A stretch of 64,000 nucleotides of DNA from Mycobacterium sp. NBC_00419 (GTDB taxonomy: Bacteria; Actinomycetota; Actinomycetes; Mycobacteriales; Mycobacteriaceae): contig NZ_CP107931.1 in the NCBI RefSeq assembly GCF_036023875.1, positions 2,046,001 to 2,110,000 of the forward strand, in the 5' to 3' direction. A program made the position numbers and the translations under genes. Of this stretch, positions 25,631-34,987 are shown in pieces. The notes below the pieces were generated by a model, which had not been told where the DNA came from, did no database searches, and was given only the letters and a program-made list of their open reading frames with translations. Numbering within the stretch: position 1 is the first letter of the stretch; each line of letters starts with the position of its first letter.

Positions 25631-26119
25631 TCAGTTCGGCAGGACGGCCTCGATCGCGGCGACCACCTCGGGGGCATCCGGTTCGGTGGGAGGACGGAAC
25701 CGGCTGACCACCTCGCCACCGGGGGCGATCACGAACTTCTCGAAGTTCCACTGGATGTCGCCGGCCTGACCATCAGCATCGGCGGTCTTGGTCAGTTCGG
25801 CGTACAGGGGATGGCGGGCCTCGCCGTTGACGTCGGTCTTGGCCAGCAACGGGAACGTCACCCCGTAGGTGGTCGAGCAGAAGGTGGCGATCTCCTCGGG
25901 GGTGCCCGGTTCCTGGCCCATGAACTGGTTACACGGCACACCGATCACGGTCAGGCCGCGGTCGGCGTAGTCGCGCGCCAGCTGCTCGAGCGCACCGTAT
26001 TGCGGGGTGAGCCCGCATTTGGAGGCGACGTTCACCAGCAGGATGGCGCGGTCGGCGTAGTCGGCCAGCGAGGTCGACCTGCCATCGAGGGTGGTCAGCG
26101 AGATGTCAGTCAGGGCCAT
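25631..26119 (-). CDS. Glutathione-peroxidase-family thiol peroxidase
   Basis: A 162-residue peroxidase of the GPx/BsaA family, reducing hydroperoxides with thioredoxin or other thiols; mycobacteria lack glutathione. The peroxidatic cysteine is in VASKCGLTPQY near residue 35, the catalytic Gln in CNQFMGQEPG near 67-75, and the Trp/Asn in IQWNFEKF near 128. A second Cys at IATFCSTTYG lies near the expected resolving position. It is divergent from the alpha/beta-hydrolase gene across 107 bases with no clear operator. Confidence 0.92.
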   Translation of the reverse strand: MALTDISLTTLDGRSTSLADYADRAILLVNVASKCGLTPQYGALEQLARDYADRGLTVIGVPCNQFMGQEPGTPEEIATFCSTTYGVTFPLLAKTDVNGEARHPLYAELTKTADADGQAGDIQWNFEKFVIAPGGEVVSRFRPPTEPDAPEVVAAIEAVLPN

Positions 26120-26226
26120 GACGGTGACCGTACCCGGCCGCGTAGTCGCGCGCCCCGCCGGTCGCGCCCTGCCCGGCGTCTGCTACTGAGATGGATGGCA
26201 TTTTCACGACACCGACGGAGTGACCA

Positions 26227-27117
26227 GTGACGCAGACTTCCCCGGCACAGCAGCTTCGCATCCCAGCGGCGGACCTGGAGCTATGCGCCGATGCTTACGG
26301 TGACCCCGCCGACCATCCCGTGGTGCTGCTGCACGGCGGCGGGCAGACCCGGCACTCCTGGACCAAGACCGCTGCCGACCTGGGCGGGCAGAACTGGTAC
26401 GCGTTGACCGTCGACCTGCGCGGGCACGGTGACAGCGGGTGGTCCCCCGACGGCGTCTACTCCCTGGACCGGTTCGCCGACGACGTCGTCCGGATCACCG
26501 AATTCCTCGGGCGCCCGCCCGTGCTCGTGGGGGCGTCGTTGGGCGGCATCTCCTCGCTGGCCGCGCTGGGGTTGCGGCCCGACCTCGCGCTCGGCCTGGT
26601 ACTGGTCGACGTCTCCCCTTTCCTGCAGCCCAAGGGGACCAGCAGGATTCGTGACTTCATGATGGGGCGCGCCAAGGAGGGCTTCGCCTCGCTGGAGGAG
26701 GCCGGCGACTACGTGGCGGCCTACCTGTCGCACCGGCCCCGGCCCAGAAGTCTCGACGGCCTCAAGCGCAACCTGCGCGAGATCGACGGCCGGTGGTACT
26801 GGCACTGGGATCCGGCCTTCCTTGCCTCACCGGAAGACCAAGCGGTGCAACGCAACACCTTGACCGACCCGGCGTGGCTCGGGGCGGCGGCGGGCACCTT
26901 GCGGATTCCGACCCTGTTGGTTCGGGGCGGCAAGTCCGACGTGCTGAGCATTGAGGACTCGGTGCGATTCCTGCACCTCGTTCCCCATGCCGAGTTCGCG
27001 TCGGTCGCCGACGCGCACCACATGGTCGCCGGTGACGACAACGCGGTCTTCGAGCAGGTGCTCTGGGACTTCCTGGATCGCCGGGTGCGTTCCCGGCTGG
27101 CGCTGCTCGATGGCTGA
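26227..27117 (+). CDS. Alpha/beta-hydrolase
   Basis: A 296-residue soluble hydrolase. The oxyanion-hole motif HGGGQTRHSW is near residue 36, DLRGHGDSGWS near 65, and the nucleophile Ser in VGASLGGISSL near 106. A catalytic Asp is likely in RGGKSDVLS near 237 and the His in DAHHMVAGDDN near 260. This is the layout of epoxide-hydrolase or lactonase-like enzymes. GTG 26227 has GGAGTG near it; no upstream start fits better. It is convergent with the oligopeptidase B gene (6 bases apart). Confidence 0.85.
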   Translation: MTQTSPAQQLRIPAADLELCADAYGDPADHPVVLLHGGGQTRHSWTKTAADLGGQNWYALTVDLRGHGDSGWSPDGVYSLDRFADDVVRITEFLGRPPVLVGASLGGISSLAALGLRPDLALGLVLVDVSPFLQPKGTSRIRDFMMGRAKEGFASLEEAGDYVAAYLSHRPRPRSLDGLKRNLREIDGRWYWHWDPAFLASPEDQAVQRNTLTDPAWLGAAAGTLRIPTLLVRGGKSDVLSIEDSVRFLHLVPHAEFASVADAHHMVAGDDNAVFEQVLWDFLDRRVRSRLALLDG

Positions 27118-27123
27118 CAGCCC

Positions 27124-29229
27124 CTAAGCCTGCGGCCCGTAGTGCTCGCGGTCGGCGGTGGCCAGCAGCCAGGAGTACTGGAACGCCGCCTCTTTCCAGC
27201 GCTCATAGCGGCCGCTGATTCCGCCGTGGCCTGCGGACATCTGGGTCTTGAGCAGAACCGGATGATCGTCGGTCTTCGTGTGTCGCAGTGCAGCAACCCA
27301 TTTGGCCGGTTCCACGTAGAGCACCCGGGTGTCGTTGAGCGATGTCATCGCCAGGATGGCCGGGTAGTCCTTGGCATCGACGTTCTCATACGGCGAGTAG
27401 GACTTCATATAGAAGTAGACGTCCTTGTTCTCCAGCGGGTTTCCCCACTCGTCCCACTCCGTCACCGTCAAGGGCAGCGACGGATCCAGGATGCTGGTGA
27501 GCGGATCGACGAACGGGACCTGGGCGAGGATTCCGGCGAACAGGTGCGGCGCCAGATTGGCGACCGCGCCCATCAGCAGCCCGCCCGCGCTACCGCCGAG
27601 GGCGACGAGGTTCTGCGGCCGGGTCAGACCGCTGTCGATCAGATGCTCGGCGACGGCGATGAAGTCGGTGAAGGTGTTGCGCTTCTCGAGCAGCTTGCCA
27701 CGCTCGTACCAGAGCCGGCCCATCTCTCCGCCGCCGCGAATGTGGGCGATGGCGAACACCATCCCCCGGTCCAGCAGCGACAGCCGGGCCACCGAGAATC
27801 GCGGGTCCTCGGAGGACTCGTAGGCGCCGTACCCGTACAGGACTGTGGGAGCGGGTGTTTCGATACCGGCGCGGTACACCAGCGAGATGGGCACCCGGGT
27901 GCCGTCGTCGGCGACGGCCCAGTCCCGGCGTTCGACGTAGTCCTCCCGGCGGTAGCCGCCCAGGACGGGTTGCTCACGCAGCAGAGTGCGTTCACCGGTG
28001 GCCAGGTCCAGGTCGTAGATCCGCAGCGGGGTGATGAAGGACGTGGTGCCGACCCGCAGTTTGGGGGCGACCCAGTTGGGGTTGCCCGCGAGGCCGGCCG
28101 ACGTCAGTTCCGAGTCGAAGGTGATCTCCTCGGGCGTCCCGTAACCATCGGGCCCGATAGGCCATAGCTGGATGCGGGGCAACGCTTCTCGGCGATAGCT
28201 GACCACGAGGTGATCGCCGAACGCGTCGACACCGTCGAGGCGGACGTCGTCATGTCCGGCGATCAGCGTGCGCTGGGCGGCGGGGTCGGCGACCGGCGCC
28301 TCCACGAGGGTGAAGTTCACGGCACCGTCGTTGTGCAGGATCAGGAAGCGGTCCTCGCCGTCGACCACGGCGTGCTCCACCGAGTACTCGACGCCGTCAC
28401 GGCGCGGCAGGATCGAGACGAATGTTGCTGCCGGGTCGGCGGCGTCGGCGACGAACACCTCCGAGGTGATCGCCGAGCCGGCGGCGATCATCACGTATGT
28501 GTTGCTGCGGGTGCGGCCGACCCCGATCCAGAATCGTTCGTCGGGCTCGTGGAACACCTGCTCGTCGGACCCGCTGGAGCCCAGACGGTGCCGCCACACG
28601 GTGTCGGGGCGCCACGCGTCGTCGACCGTCGTGAAGTAGACGGTTGCGTTGTCGGCTGCCCAGGTCACGCCGGAGGAGATTCCGGCGATCTCGTCGGGAT
28701 AGAGCTCACCGGTGCGTAAGTCCTTGAACCGCAGCGTGTATCGCTCGTCGCCCACGACGTCGACGGAATACGCCAGCAGGTTGCCGTCCAGACTCACACT
28801 GCTGGCGCCGAGCGCGAAGAAGTCGTGCCCGTCGGCCAGATCGTTCTCGTCGAGCAGAATCTGCTCGCCGGGGACGTCGGTGTGCTCGTCGAACACCGGC
28901 GGGTTCCAGTCATCGGGATCGGACAGCGGGCACCGGCAGTGCACCCCGTACTGCTTGCCCTCGAAACTGCGCCCGTAGTACCACCAGTCACCCCGGCGGG
29001 TCGGTACCGAGAGGTCGGTCTCCTTGGTGCGCGACTTGATCTCGTCGAAGATCTTCTGCCGCAGCGGTTCCAGATACCCGGTCGCCTGGTCGGCATAGGA
29101 GTTCTCGGCCTCGAGATGGGCGATGACCTCGGGATCGGACTTCTCCCGCAGCCACTCGTAGGGGTCGACGAACACGTCGTCGTGGTGGACGCGGCGGGTG
29201 TCAACGCGCTTGGCGACGGGCGGGTTCAT
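27124..29229 (-). CDS. ptrB: Oligopeptidase B (S9 prolyl-oligopeptidase family)
   Basis: A 701-residue cytosolic serine peptidase that cleaves short peptides after basic residues in the known family. It has the N-terminal beta-propeller (WEWLREK region, [20 protein letters not shown] at the start) and the C-terminal hydrolase domain with Ser in [14 protein letters not shown] near 540 and His in MSAGHGG near 672. [15 protein letters not shown] supplies the Asp region. It overlaps purC (ATGA). In M. tuberculosis this gene is annotated as two pieces (Rv0781, Rv0782); here it is intact. Confidence 0.94.
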   Translation of the reverse strand: MNPPVAKRVDTRRVHHDDVFVDPYEWLREKSDPEVIAHLEAENSYADQATGYLEPLRQKIFDEIKSRTKETDLSVPTRRGDWWYYGRSFEGKQYGVHCRCPLSDPDDWNPPVFDEHTDVPGEQILLDENDLADGHDFFALGASSVSLDGNLLAYSVDVVGDERYTLRFKDLRTGELYPDEIAGISSGVTWAADNATVYFTTVDDAWRPDTVWRHRLGSSGSDEQVFHEPDERFWIGVGRTRSNTYVMIAAGSAITSEVFVADAADPAATFVSILPRRDGVEYSVEHAVVDGEDRFLILHNDGAVNFTLVEAPVADPAAQRTLIAGHDDVRLDGVDAFGDHLVVSYRREALPRIQLWPIGPDGYGTPEEITFDSELTSAGLAGNPNWVAPKLRVGTTSFITPLRIYDLDLATGERTLLREQPVLGGYRREDYVERRDWAVADDGTRVPISLVYRAGIETPAPTVLYGYGAYESSEDPRFSVARLSLLDRGMVFAIAHIRGGGEMGRLWYERGKLLEKRNTFTDFIAVAEHLIDSGLTRPQNLVALGGSAGGLLMGAVANLAPHLFAGILAQVPFVDPLTSILDPSLPLTVTEWDEWGNPLENKDVYFYMKSYSPYENVDAKDYPAILAMTSLNDTRVLYVEPAKWVAALRHTKTDDHPVLLKTQMSAGHGGISGRYERWKEAAFQYSWLLATADREHYGPQA

Positions 29230-30119
29230 ACGGTGGGTCCGATCCAGTCGGCGAACGAGAGTCCCGAAATTCGTTCGTAGGCTTCGATGTAGCGGGCCCG
29301 GGTGGCCTCGATGATGTCGTCGGGAAGCGGCGGCGGGGGTGCGGATCCGTAGCGGTCCCAGCCCGATTCCGGCCCGGTGAGCCAGTTGCGGACGAATTGT
29401 TTGTCGAAGCTGGGCTGCACGACACCTTGGGTGTAGGTGTCGGCGGGCCAGTACCGCGAGGAGTCCGGGGTGAACACCTCGTCGGCCAGCACCACCCGGT
29501 CATCGGCGTCGACGCCGAACTCGAACTTGGTGTCGGCGATGATGATGCCCTTGGTCAGGGCGTGGTCGGCGGCCTGGGTGTAGATCTGCAGCGTCCGCTC
29601 CTCGAGCTGGTTGGCCCGCACCGCGCCCACCAGTTCGATGACCTGAGCGAACGAGATGTTCTCGTCGTGCTCGCCGAACTCGGCCTTGGTCGCCGGGGTG
29701 AACAGCGGGGTCTCGAACTTGCTAGCCTCCCCCAGGCCCGGCGGCAGCGGGATGCCACAGACCGATCCGGTGCGCTGGTAGTCCAGCAGCCCCGATCCGG
29801 TGAGGTAGCCGCGGGCGACGCACTCGACGGGCACCATCTCCAAGCGCCGGACCACCAGTGCCCGGCCCAGCACCTCGCCGGGGATGCGCGGGTCGTCGGG
29901 TGGGCCGGCCAGATGGTTGGGGGCGTCTATGTAGTCGAAGAAGAAGACGCTCATCGCGGTGAGGATGCGGCCCTTGTCGGGGATGAGGCTGTCCAGGATG
30001 TAGTCGAACGCCGAGATCCGATCACTGGCGACGAAGAGCAGGTGCTCGTCGTCGATCCGGTAGATCTCGCGTACCTTGCCGCTGGCCAGATGTTGATAGT
30101 CGCTCAGAGCGGGGCGCAT
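29226..30119 (-). CDS. purC: SAICAR synthase PurC
   Basis: Catalyses ATP-dependent joining of CAIR and aspartate to SAICAR. Its 297 residues include the N-terminal ATP motif [11 protein letters not shown] near residue 13, [19 protein letters not shown] near 32 and the substrate motif region [20 protein letters not shown] near 215. Length matches actinobacterial PurC. Corresponds to Rv0780. The downstream ptrB gene overlaps by four bases, so PurC and oligopeptidase B should be on one message. Divergent with a small membrane protein gene 51 bases away. Confidence 0.97.
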   Translation of the reverse strand: MRPALSDYQHLASGKVREIYRIDDEHLLFVASDRISAFDYILDSLIPDKGRILTAMSVFFFDYIDAPNHLAGPPDDPRIPGEVLGRALVVRRLEMVPVECVARGYLTGSGLLDYQRTGSVCGIPLPPGLGEASKFETPLFTPATKAEFGEHDENISFAQVIELVGAVRANQLEERTLQIYTQAADHALTKGIIIADTKFEFGVDADDRVVLADEVFTPDSSRYWPADTYTQGVVQPSFDKQFVRNWLTGPESGWDRYGSAPPPPLPDDIIEATRARYIEAYERISGLSFADWIGPTV

Positions 30120-30170
30120 CGGGTCAGCCTATCGGCCGCTCAGCGGACCCGACTGTGCTGGGATCGAGCC

Positions 30171-30809
30171 ATGAGATCGCGGTATCTGCCCTATGCCACC
30201 ACACCGGGTCGACTGCTGGTGCAGTTGGTCACCGATCTGCTGGTCATCCTGTGGGCCGTCCTGTGGGTCACGGTGGGTCTGGGCGTCCATTCCGCCATCG
30301 CGACCATCTCGAGTGTGGGACGCCAGGTCAACGACAGCGCCAACGGGCTCTCCGACAGCCTTCATTCGGCCGGCGACAGTGTGCACGGCGTCCCACTGAT
30401 CGGCGACACCATGTCCAAACCGCTGCGCGCGGCCGGCGAGGCGGCGCTCGATCTGGCCGGGGCCGGCCACGAGCTGGACACCACGGCGGCGTGGCTGGCG
30501 GTGCTGCTGGCGATCGCGGTCGCCGCCCCGCCGATCCTGGCGGTAGGCATGCCGTGGTTGTTCCTGCGGATCCGGTTCTTCCGGCGCAAGTTGACGGTGG
30601 TCGCGCTGGCCAGGACGAACGCCGGGGTGCAGCTGCTGGCGCTGCGGGCCCTGGCCAACCGTCCGCTACGCAAGCTGACCGAGATCAGCCTCGATCCGGT
30701 CGGGGCGTGGCGGCATGACGATCCGATGGCGGTCCGGGGGCTTGCCGCCCTGGAACTGCGGTCGGCGGGCGTCGGGCCGCCGCGGTACTGGCGAAGCCCC
30801 GGGGCCTAG
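30171..30809 (+). CDS. Small membrane protein of unknown function
   Basis: A 212-residue membrane protein, counterpart in position to Rv0779c. Two hydrophobic stretches are evident: LLVQLVTDLLVILWAVLWVT near residue 15 and LAVLLAIAVAAPPILAVGMP near 110. Between them lies an extracytoplasmic-looking helical segment (SVGRQVNDSANGLSDSLHSAGDSV) and after them a basic cytoplasmic tail (FLRIRFFRRKLTVVALAR). ATG 30171 has weak SD context; the longer frame starting at 29397 runs antisense through purC and is rejected. Its end overlaps the convergent exported-protein gene by 4 bases. Confidence 0.78.
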   Translation: MRSRYLPYATTPGRLLVQLVTDLLVILWAVLWVTVGLGVHSAIATISSVGRQVNDSANGLSDSLHSAGDSVHGVPLIGDTMSKPLRAAGEAALDLAGAGHELDTTAAWLAVLLAIAVAAPPILAVGMPWLFLRIRFFRRKLTVVALARTNAGVQLLALRALANRPLRKLTEISLDPVGAWRHDDPMAVRGLAALELRSAGVGPPRYWRSPGA

Positions 30810-31216
30810 TTCTGCAGGGATCCGGGCGGCCAGTCGACGCCGATCTCGTCGCAGATCGGCGGAATGATGATGAGCGATCCGCGCGGGCTGCAGAACGGCG
30901 TGCCCGGCGGCGGCCCCGAGGGTGCCGGTGGGGCGTTGCGGACCGGCGGTGTATTTCCGGCGTAGATGAAGCTGCCCAGCGGATTGCCCTTGAGGTCGAC
31001 CATCGTCACATTGCCCGTGCCGGGCGGCACGTAGTACCAGGTGTGGCAGGTGTTCATGTCCCAGCGGATGTTGTCGAACGGCAATGTCTGACCCGGGCAC
31101 CAGCCGTTGCCCTGCTCAGGAACTGCCTGTGCGGTGCCGGTGCCCACTGCTGCGAGCGCAGCGATCGCCGCTCCGGCCGCGACGGCTACCGCTGCGTGCC
31201 GCGAAATTGATGCCAT
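30806..31216 (-). CDS. Small exported cysteine-containing protein
   Basis: A 136-residue secreted protein. The signal peptide (MASISRHAAVAVAAGAAIAA, cleavage probably after AQA near residue 31) is followed by GWCPGQTLPFDNIRWDMNTCHTWY, a central GNVTMVDLKGNPLGSFIYAGN, a Pro-rich linker and TPFCSPRGSLIIIPPICDEIG. Four cysteines (about 41, 56, 107, 119) could form two disulfides. The pattern with WxMNxCHTW and a Pro-rich linker is seen in small mycobacterial exported proteins of unknown role. A degenerate copy of its C-terminal half lies 1.2 kb away. Confidence 0.8.
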   Translation of the reverse strand: MASISRHAAVAVAAGAAIAALAAVGTGTAQAVPEQGNGWCPGQTLPFDNIRWDMNTCHTWYYVPPGTGNVTMVDLKGNPLGSFIYAGNTPPVRNAPPAPSGPPPGTPFCSPRGSLIIIPPICDEIGVDWPPGSLQN

Positions 31217-31335
31217 TACTTCGTTCCCATCATCTGGTGCTCTGTCGACATCCAGTTCACCGGCGCATCGGTGCTACCGATCCCAACAAATTGTCTACAG
31301 CGTCAATCGGCGGACGAAGGGCTTTCGTTAGGCCG

Positions 31336-32190
31336 TCAGAACTTCAGCATCGCGCCGGCGTCGACCTTGAACTGGCTGCCGGTGATGTAGCGCGACTCGT
31401 CGGAGGCCAGAAAGCACACCACCGCGGAGATGTCCTCGGGCTCGACATACGGCACCGGCATGGCCTGCATCATGGGGAACACCAGCAGGGCGTCGTCGCG
31501 GGTCGGGTTGTCCAGGTCGGGCCGGAACTGCTTGTACATCGGGTCGCTGTTGAGCATGTTGGTGTTGCAGTTGGTCGGGTGAATCACGTTGGCCCGGATC
31601 GACATTGGCGCCAGCTGCCCGGCGAGCTGCTTGGTGTAGGAGTCCACCAACTGCTTGGCGTAGCTGTATCCCGCACCGCCGGGGCCGCCCGGCCCGCCTG
31701 CCCCGGCGGGTTGGCTGTTGGCGATCAAGGCAGCGATCGAGCCGGTGGTGATGATCGATGCGCCCGCCTTCAGATATGGCAGCGCGGCATGGACGGTGTT
31801 GACCACACCGACGAAGTCGACGTCGAAGGCATCGGCGAACGCAGTGATCGGCAGCCCGTCGCCCAGCGGGCAGATGCCGGCGTTCGCGACGACGATGTCC
31901 AGACTGCCGCCGAGTTCGGCCACCGCATTGGCCAGTTCGACGGCCACTGCCGCTCGATCGCGGACGTCGACTTGCGCCGTCACCGCCCGCCGGCCGGTCT
32001 TTTCGACTTCCAGGCCCGCCTCTTCGAGGTCATGGGGTGTAGCCAGCGGATAGCCGTTGGTCTCGATGTCCCGGCAGATGTCGAAGAGGATGACGTCGGC
32101 GCCTTCTTCGGCCAGCTTGACCGCGTGACTGCGGCCCTGCCCACGGGCCGCACCGGTCACCAGAGCGACTTTGCCCTGCACTCGTCCCAT
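31336..32190 (-). CDS. Mycofactocin-coupled SDR family oxidoreductase
   Basis: A 284-residue SDR with the signature of the mycofactocin-associated class: GRVQGKVALVTGAARGQGRSHAVKLAEEGADVILFDIC at the N-terminus (in the enzyme class whose NAD(H) is thought to stay bound and be re-oxidised by mycofactocin). The catalytic Ser is in TTGSIAAL near 145 and YSYAK follows near 170; between them sits an unusual glycine/proline insertion (AGAGGPGGPGGAG). ATG 32190 begins MGRVQGK as relatives do; the upstream in-frame start at 32235 adds foreign sequence. Substrate unknown, probably an alcohol. It is divergent from the Rieske oxygenase cluster. Confidence 0.88.
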   Translation of the reverse strand: MGRVQGKVALVTGAARGQGRSHAVKLAEEGADVILFDICRDIETNGYPLATPHDLEEAGLEVEKTGRRAVTAQVDVRDRAAVAVELANAVAELGGSLDIVVANAGICPLGDGLPITAFADAFDVDFVGVVNTVHAALPYLKAGASIITTGSIAALIANSQPAGAGGPGGPGGAGYSYAKQLVDSYTKQLAGQLAPMSIRANVIHPTNCNTNMLNSDPMYKQFRPDLDNPTRDDALLVFPMMQAMPVPYVEPEDISAVVCFLASDESRYITGSQFKVDAGAMLKF

Positions 32191-32399
32191 ATCGATGCCT
32201 TTCGGGTTACCGGCCAGCGGCGTAGCACTGGGCATGCCCGACGCATTTGGCTTGATCCAAGCGAACGCACATGCGGCACAACCTTTCTGACAGGTGTGAG
32301 GCGTCCATCTCCCATTCCGGGGCTGGCGCCCAGGTGGGTGGTAATCAGCTTACCGACAGAGCCCGTCGCGCCGACGGGGTTTTGACCGATCGATCCGAC

Positions 32400-32492
32400 G
32401 TTGACCCCGCGGGGGCTGCACAACGACATGCCCTGCGGCCGCCCCGGCGACGAGGGCGCGGGCGCCAGTAGAGGCGGGGTGTCCCCGGCGTA
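32400..32492 (-). pseudogene. Decayed fragment of the small exported cysteine protein
   Basis: On the minus strand, bases 32492-32400 read YAGDTPPLLAPAPSSP followed by GRPQGMSLCSPRGVNV. This matches the central and C-terminal part of the intact exported protein at 30806-31216 (YAGNTPPVRNAPPAPSG, then PPPGTPFCSPRGSLI). No start, signal peptide or N-terminal half is present, and the frame diverges from the paralogue after CSPRG. It is best read as the remnant of a duplicated gene, lying just upstream of the Rieske promoter. The remainder of the 444-base gap (32191-32634) has no gene. Confidence 0.7.
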
Positions 32493-32500
32493 GCTCAGCC

Positions 32501-32551
32501 TTGACAGCAGTGCGGCCTAGCCCGCATCATAAATCAATCAAGCGATCGATT
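32501..32551 (+). promoter_or_regulatory. Promoter and TetR-type operator before the Rieske operon
   Basis: TTGACA at 32501-32506 and CATCAT at 32525-32530 (18-base spacer) form a plausible vegetative promoter. Directly after it is the palindrome AATCAATCAAGCGATCGATT (32532-32551; pattern AATCnATCnnnnGATnGATT, 7 of 10 base pairs symmetric), placed over the expected transcription start. A related site lies at 36455-36474. A bound repressor would block this promoter. Confidence 0.6.
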
Positions 32552-32634
32552 AAATGAGTGCTCGACCGTCTGCTGTGCATCGTTTCCACGGAACCGCCTG
32601 TCACAGAGTCGCTTTGGGATACAGGAGGTTCACC

Positions 32635-33987
32635 ATGACCGCGACCGCCCTACCCGGAGAGTGGGTCAAGAACGCCCCCGGTCTCGACGACCTGGCAGGC
32701 GAGTACAACCTGCGAATCTCCACCGACCGCTACCGCTCGCAGGAGTACGCCGAGCGCGAACGCGAGGCGATCTGGATGAAGACCTGGCAAGTCGCCGGCC
32801 GCGCCGACGAGCTGCCCAAGGTGGGTGACTGGAAGGTTCACGCGATCCTCGATCAGTCCTTCATCATCGTGCGGGGCAAGGACGAGAAACTCCGCGGATT
32901 CGTCAATGCCTGCCGGCACCGCGGCAACATGTTGTGCCAGGGCACCGGCAACGCCAAGCGCGGTTTCCTGTGCCAGTACCACCTGTGGTCCTACGACCTC
33001 GAGGGCAAGCTCAAAGGCCTGCTGCGCGAAGCCGAGGCCGGCCCGCTCGACAAGAGCGAGAACGGGTTGATCGAGGTGCCGGTGGACACGTTCGGCGGGT
33101 TCGTCTTCCTCAACCCGGACCCCGCGGCCCCGCCGCTGGCCGAGTGGCTCGGCCACGAGGCGATGTCCACGCTCGAGCCGTACCACCTCGAGCAGATGTC
33201 GACGGTCATGAACGTCCGCGAGGCGCTGGACTGCAACTGGAAAGTCGTCATGGACGCCTTCAACGAGGGCTACCACGTCAACGGTGTCCACCCACAGCTG
33301 CTGGCGGTCCTCAACATCCAGCCGGAGACCACGCGTTACAAGTTCTTCGAGAACCACACCATCGCCATGGCGCCCTTCGAGGTCGTCGGCGCGACGCCGG
33401 AGAAGCAGGTGGAGGGGACACTCGCCCTTCCCGAGACCTTCCCTGGGACGGTCGCGGTGATCCCGCGCTTTCAGGAACTCGTCAAGGAGTACACCGGCGA
33501 TGACGGGTCCATCGCCTTCCCCGAGGGCGTCACAGCGCGCACGCTGCTCCAGAACGCCACCCGCGCGCATCTGAACGAGATGGGCCTGGACGTCAGCGGC
33601 CTGACCGACGACCAGATGAGCGACAACCACGGCTGGTTTCTGTTCCCCAACTTCATGATGACCATCCGGGCCGGTGAGTGTCACGTGATCCTGTCGATGC
33701 CGCACCCCGACGGTGACCCCAACCGGTGCATCTGGCATGTCGCCAGCTACATGTACCTGCCTGCGGAGATGGCCGACGCCTTCACGGCGGATCTGATCGA
33801 GGTCGACACACCCGGCAGCTACAAGTATTTCGAAGCGCTGCAACAGGATTACGAACAGATGCAGCGCCAGCAGGCAGGATTGCGCAACCAGAGTCTCGAT
33901 CACCTCACACTGGTGACCGAAGAAGTCGTCGTCGCCAAATTCCACGACACCCTGGATCGCTGGATGGCCGGAAAGGGAACACGATGA
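32635..33987 (+). CDS. Rieske non-heme iron oxygenase, large subunit
   Basis: Ring-hydroxylating oxygenase alpha subunit, 450 residues. The Rieske [2Fe-2S] motif CxH-x-CxxH is present (CRHRGNMLCQGTGNAKRGFLCQYH, split here: CRHRG near residue 90 and CQYHLWSYDLEG near 111). The catalytic iron ligands are likely DAFNEGYHVNGVHP near 206-218 plus a later Asp. Start ATG 32635 follows AGGAGG at a good distance. It heads a cluster with two NTF2-fold proteins and an amidohydrolase, but no reductase or ferredoxin gene is nearby, so electrons must come from elsewhere. Substrate unknown; possibly an aromatic or steroid-like ring. Confidence 0.92.
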   Translation: MTATALPGEWVKNAPGLDDLAGEYNLRISTDRYRSQEYAEREREAIWMKTWQVAGRADELPKVGDWKVHAILDQSFIIVRGKDEKLRGFVNACRHRGNMLCQGTGNAKRGFLCQYHLWSYDLEGKLKGLLREAEAGPLDKSENGLIEVPVDTFGGFVFLNPDPAAPPLAEWLGHEAMSTLEPYHLEQMSTVMNVREALDCNWKVVMDAFNEGYHVNGVHPQLLAVLNIQPETTRYKFFENHTIAMAPFEVVGATPEKQVEGTLALPETFPGTVAVIPRFQELVKEYTGDDGSIAFPEGVTARTLLQNATRAHLNEMGLDVSGLTDDQMSDNHGWFLFPNFMMTIRAGECHVILSMPHPDGDPNRCIWHVASYMYLPAEMADAFTADLIEVDTPGSYKYFEALQQDYEQMQRQQAGLRNQSLDHLTLVTEEVVVAKFHDTLDRWMAGKGTR

Positions 33988-34511
33988 ACCTCGAGGATCG
34001 GATCTCACTGCATAACCGGATGGCCCGCGCCTACGGCGACGCCTATCTGCGCCAGGGTGTGCAGGACGGCGAGAAGTTCGTCGACGTGTGGAAGTTCCAC
34101 CCGGACTGCATGTACGCCTCGCCGTACTTCACCGGTGACGAAGCCTTCAAGCTCAGCGAGTTCCCTGAGGAGTCGGCCCGCGCATCCACGATGGAGGCCA
34201 AGGTCTATTCACTGCGGTTCCCGGACTGGAAGCCGGTCGACTTCCGGCATTGGCCCGCCGACAACGGTTTCGTGATGAAGACCCGCTGGCAGGGCACCAA
34301 TTCCGACACCGGCGAGGTCATGGGCTTCTACTCCTACAGCTTCGTCGACACCGACGACGACGGTGAGGTGACGCGCTGGGAGACCCACGTCAACAGCGAG
34401 TACAGCGACTTCCTCGATGTCGCGATCGGTGTGCACGGCCCGTTCCACGGCACCCACGAGTACACCGACGCGCTGGAACGCCGACTGGCCGAAGAGGGAG
34501 TGACGGTGTGA
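33984..34511 (+). CDS. NTF2-fold protein, probable oxygenase small partner
   Basis: A 175-residue protein of the SnoaL/NTF2 superfamily, the fold also used by beta subunits of ring-hydroxylating dioxygenases. It starts MNLEDRISLHNRMARAYGDAYLRQG, then WKFHPDCMYASPYFTGDEAFKL, later GFVMKTRWQGTNSDTGEVMGFYSYSFVDTDDDGEVTRWETHVN. Its ATG overlaps the Rieske stop (ATGA), which supports a complex or consecutive steps. It could instead be a stand-alone isomerase. The C-terminus lies 1 base into the next gene. Confidence 0.75.
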   Translation: MNLEDRISLHNRMARAYGDAYLRQGVQDGEKFVDVWKFHPDCMYASPYFTGDEAFKLSEFPEESARASTMEAKVYSLRFPDWKPVDFRHWPADNGFVMKTRWQGTNSDTGEVMGFYSYSFVDTDDDGEVTRWETHVNSEYSDFLDVAIGVHGPFHGTHEYTDALERRLAEEGVTV

Positions 34512-34969
34512 TGCGCGATGTCGCCGATGTCATCGACGACTACACCGGGCGCTCGCGGACGATCCTGGAGTACAGCCTGCTGATGAAGCGGCTCGTGGAT
34601 GACGCCAAGCAACCGGGCTTCAGCCCCGAGTCCTGGGCGCCGCTGGCCGAGCTGATCGACACCGCGGACTTCGTGCGGGTCGGGAACTTCAAAGAGGTGA
34701 TGAACTGGGACTCTTACGTCGGCTTCCTGACCGACTGGGCCGGCTCGTCGGAGTGGGACTGCTCATTCAAGCGGGTCACCGAGGCCGGGGGCGTGGTGTT
34801 CCTGGAGCTCGAAGAGCGCAGCAGGATAGGGGATTTCAGCAACTCGGTGAACTCGCTGTCGGTCTACGAGTTCACCGCAGCGGGCAAGATCGCCCGCATC
34901 GAGGTGTACCTGCAGATGGCCCTGCCCGATCCGGCGATACTCGCGAGTTACTCGAACGTCGAGATCTGA
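34511..34969 (+). CDS. Second NTF2-fold (SnoaL-like) protein
   Basis: A 152-residue NTF2-superfamily protein: MRDVADVIDDYTGRSRTILEYSLLMKRLVDD, then DFVRVGNFKEVMNWDSYVGFLTDWAGSSEWDCSFKRVTEAGGVVFLELEER and VYEFTAAGKIARIEVYLQMA. ATG 34511 overlaps the previous TGA; a GTG at 34508 would add one residue. It resembles small cyclases/isomerases. Having two NTF2-fold genes directly behind one Rieske subunit is unusual; one may be the beta subunit and the other an auxiliary enzyme. Roles cannot be told apart by sequence reading. Confidence 0.72.
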   Translation: MRDVADVIDDYTGRSRTILEYSLLMKRLVDDAKQPGFSPESWAPLAELIDTADFVRVGNFKEVMNWDSYVGFLTDWAGSSEWDCSFKRVTEAGGVVFLELEERSRIGDFSNSVNSLSVYEFTAAGKIARIEVYLQMALPDPAILASYSNVEI

Positions 34970-34987
34970 ACCGCTGGCCGGTGTGCA

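Noticed and set aside
31217..31335. Promoter with TTGACG before the exported-protein gene
   Set aside because: A -35-like TTGACG exists on the minus strand, but no acceptable -10 box at 16-19 bases was found.
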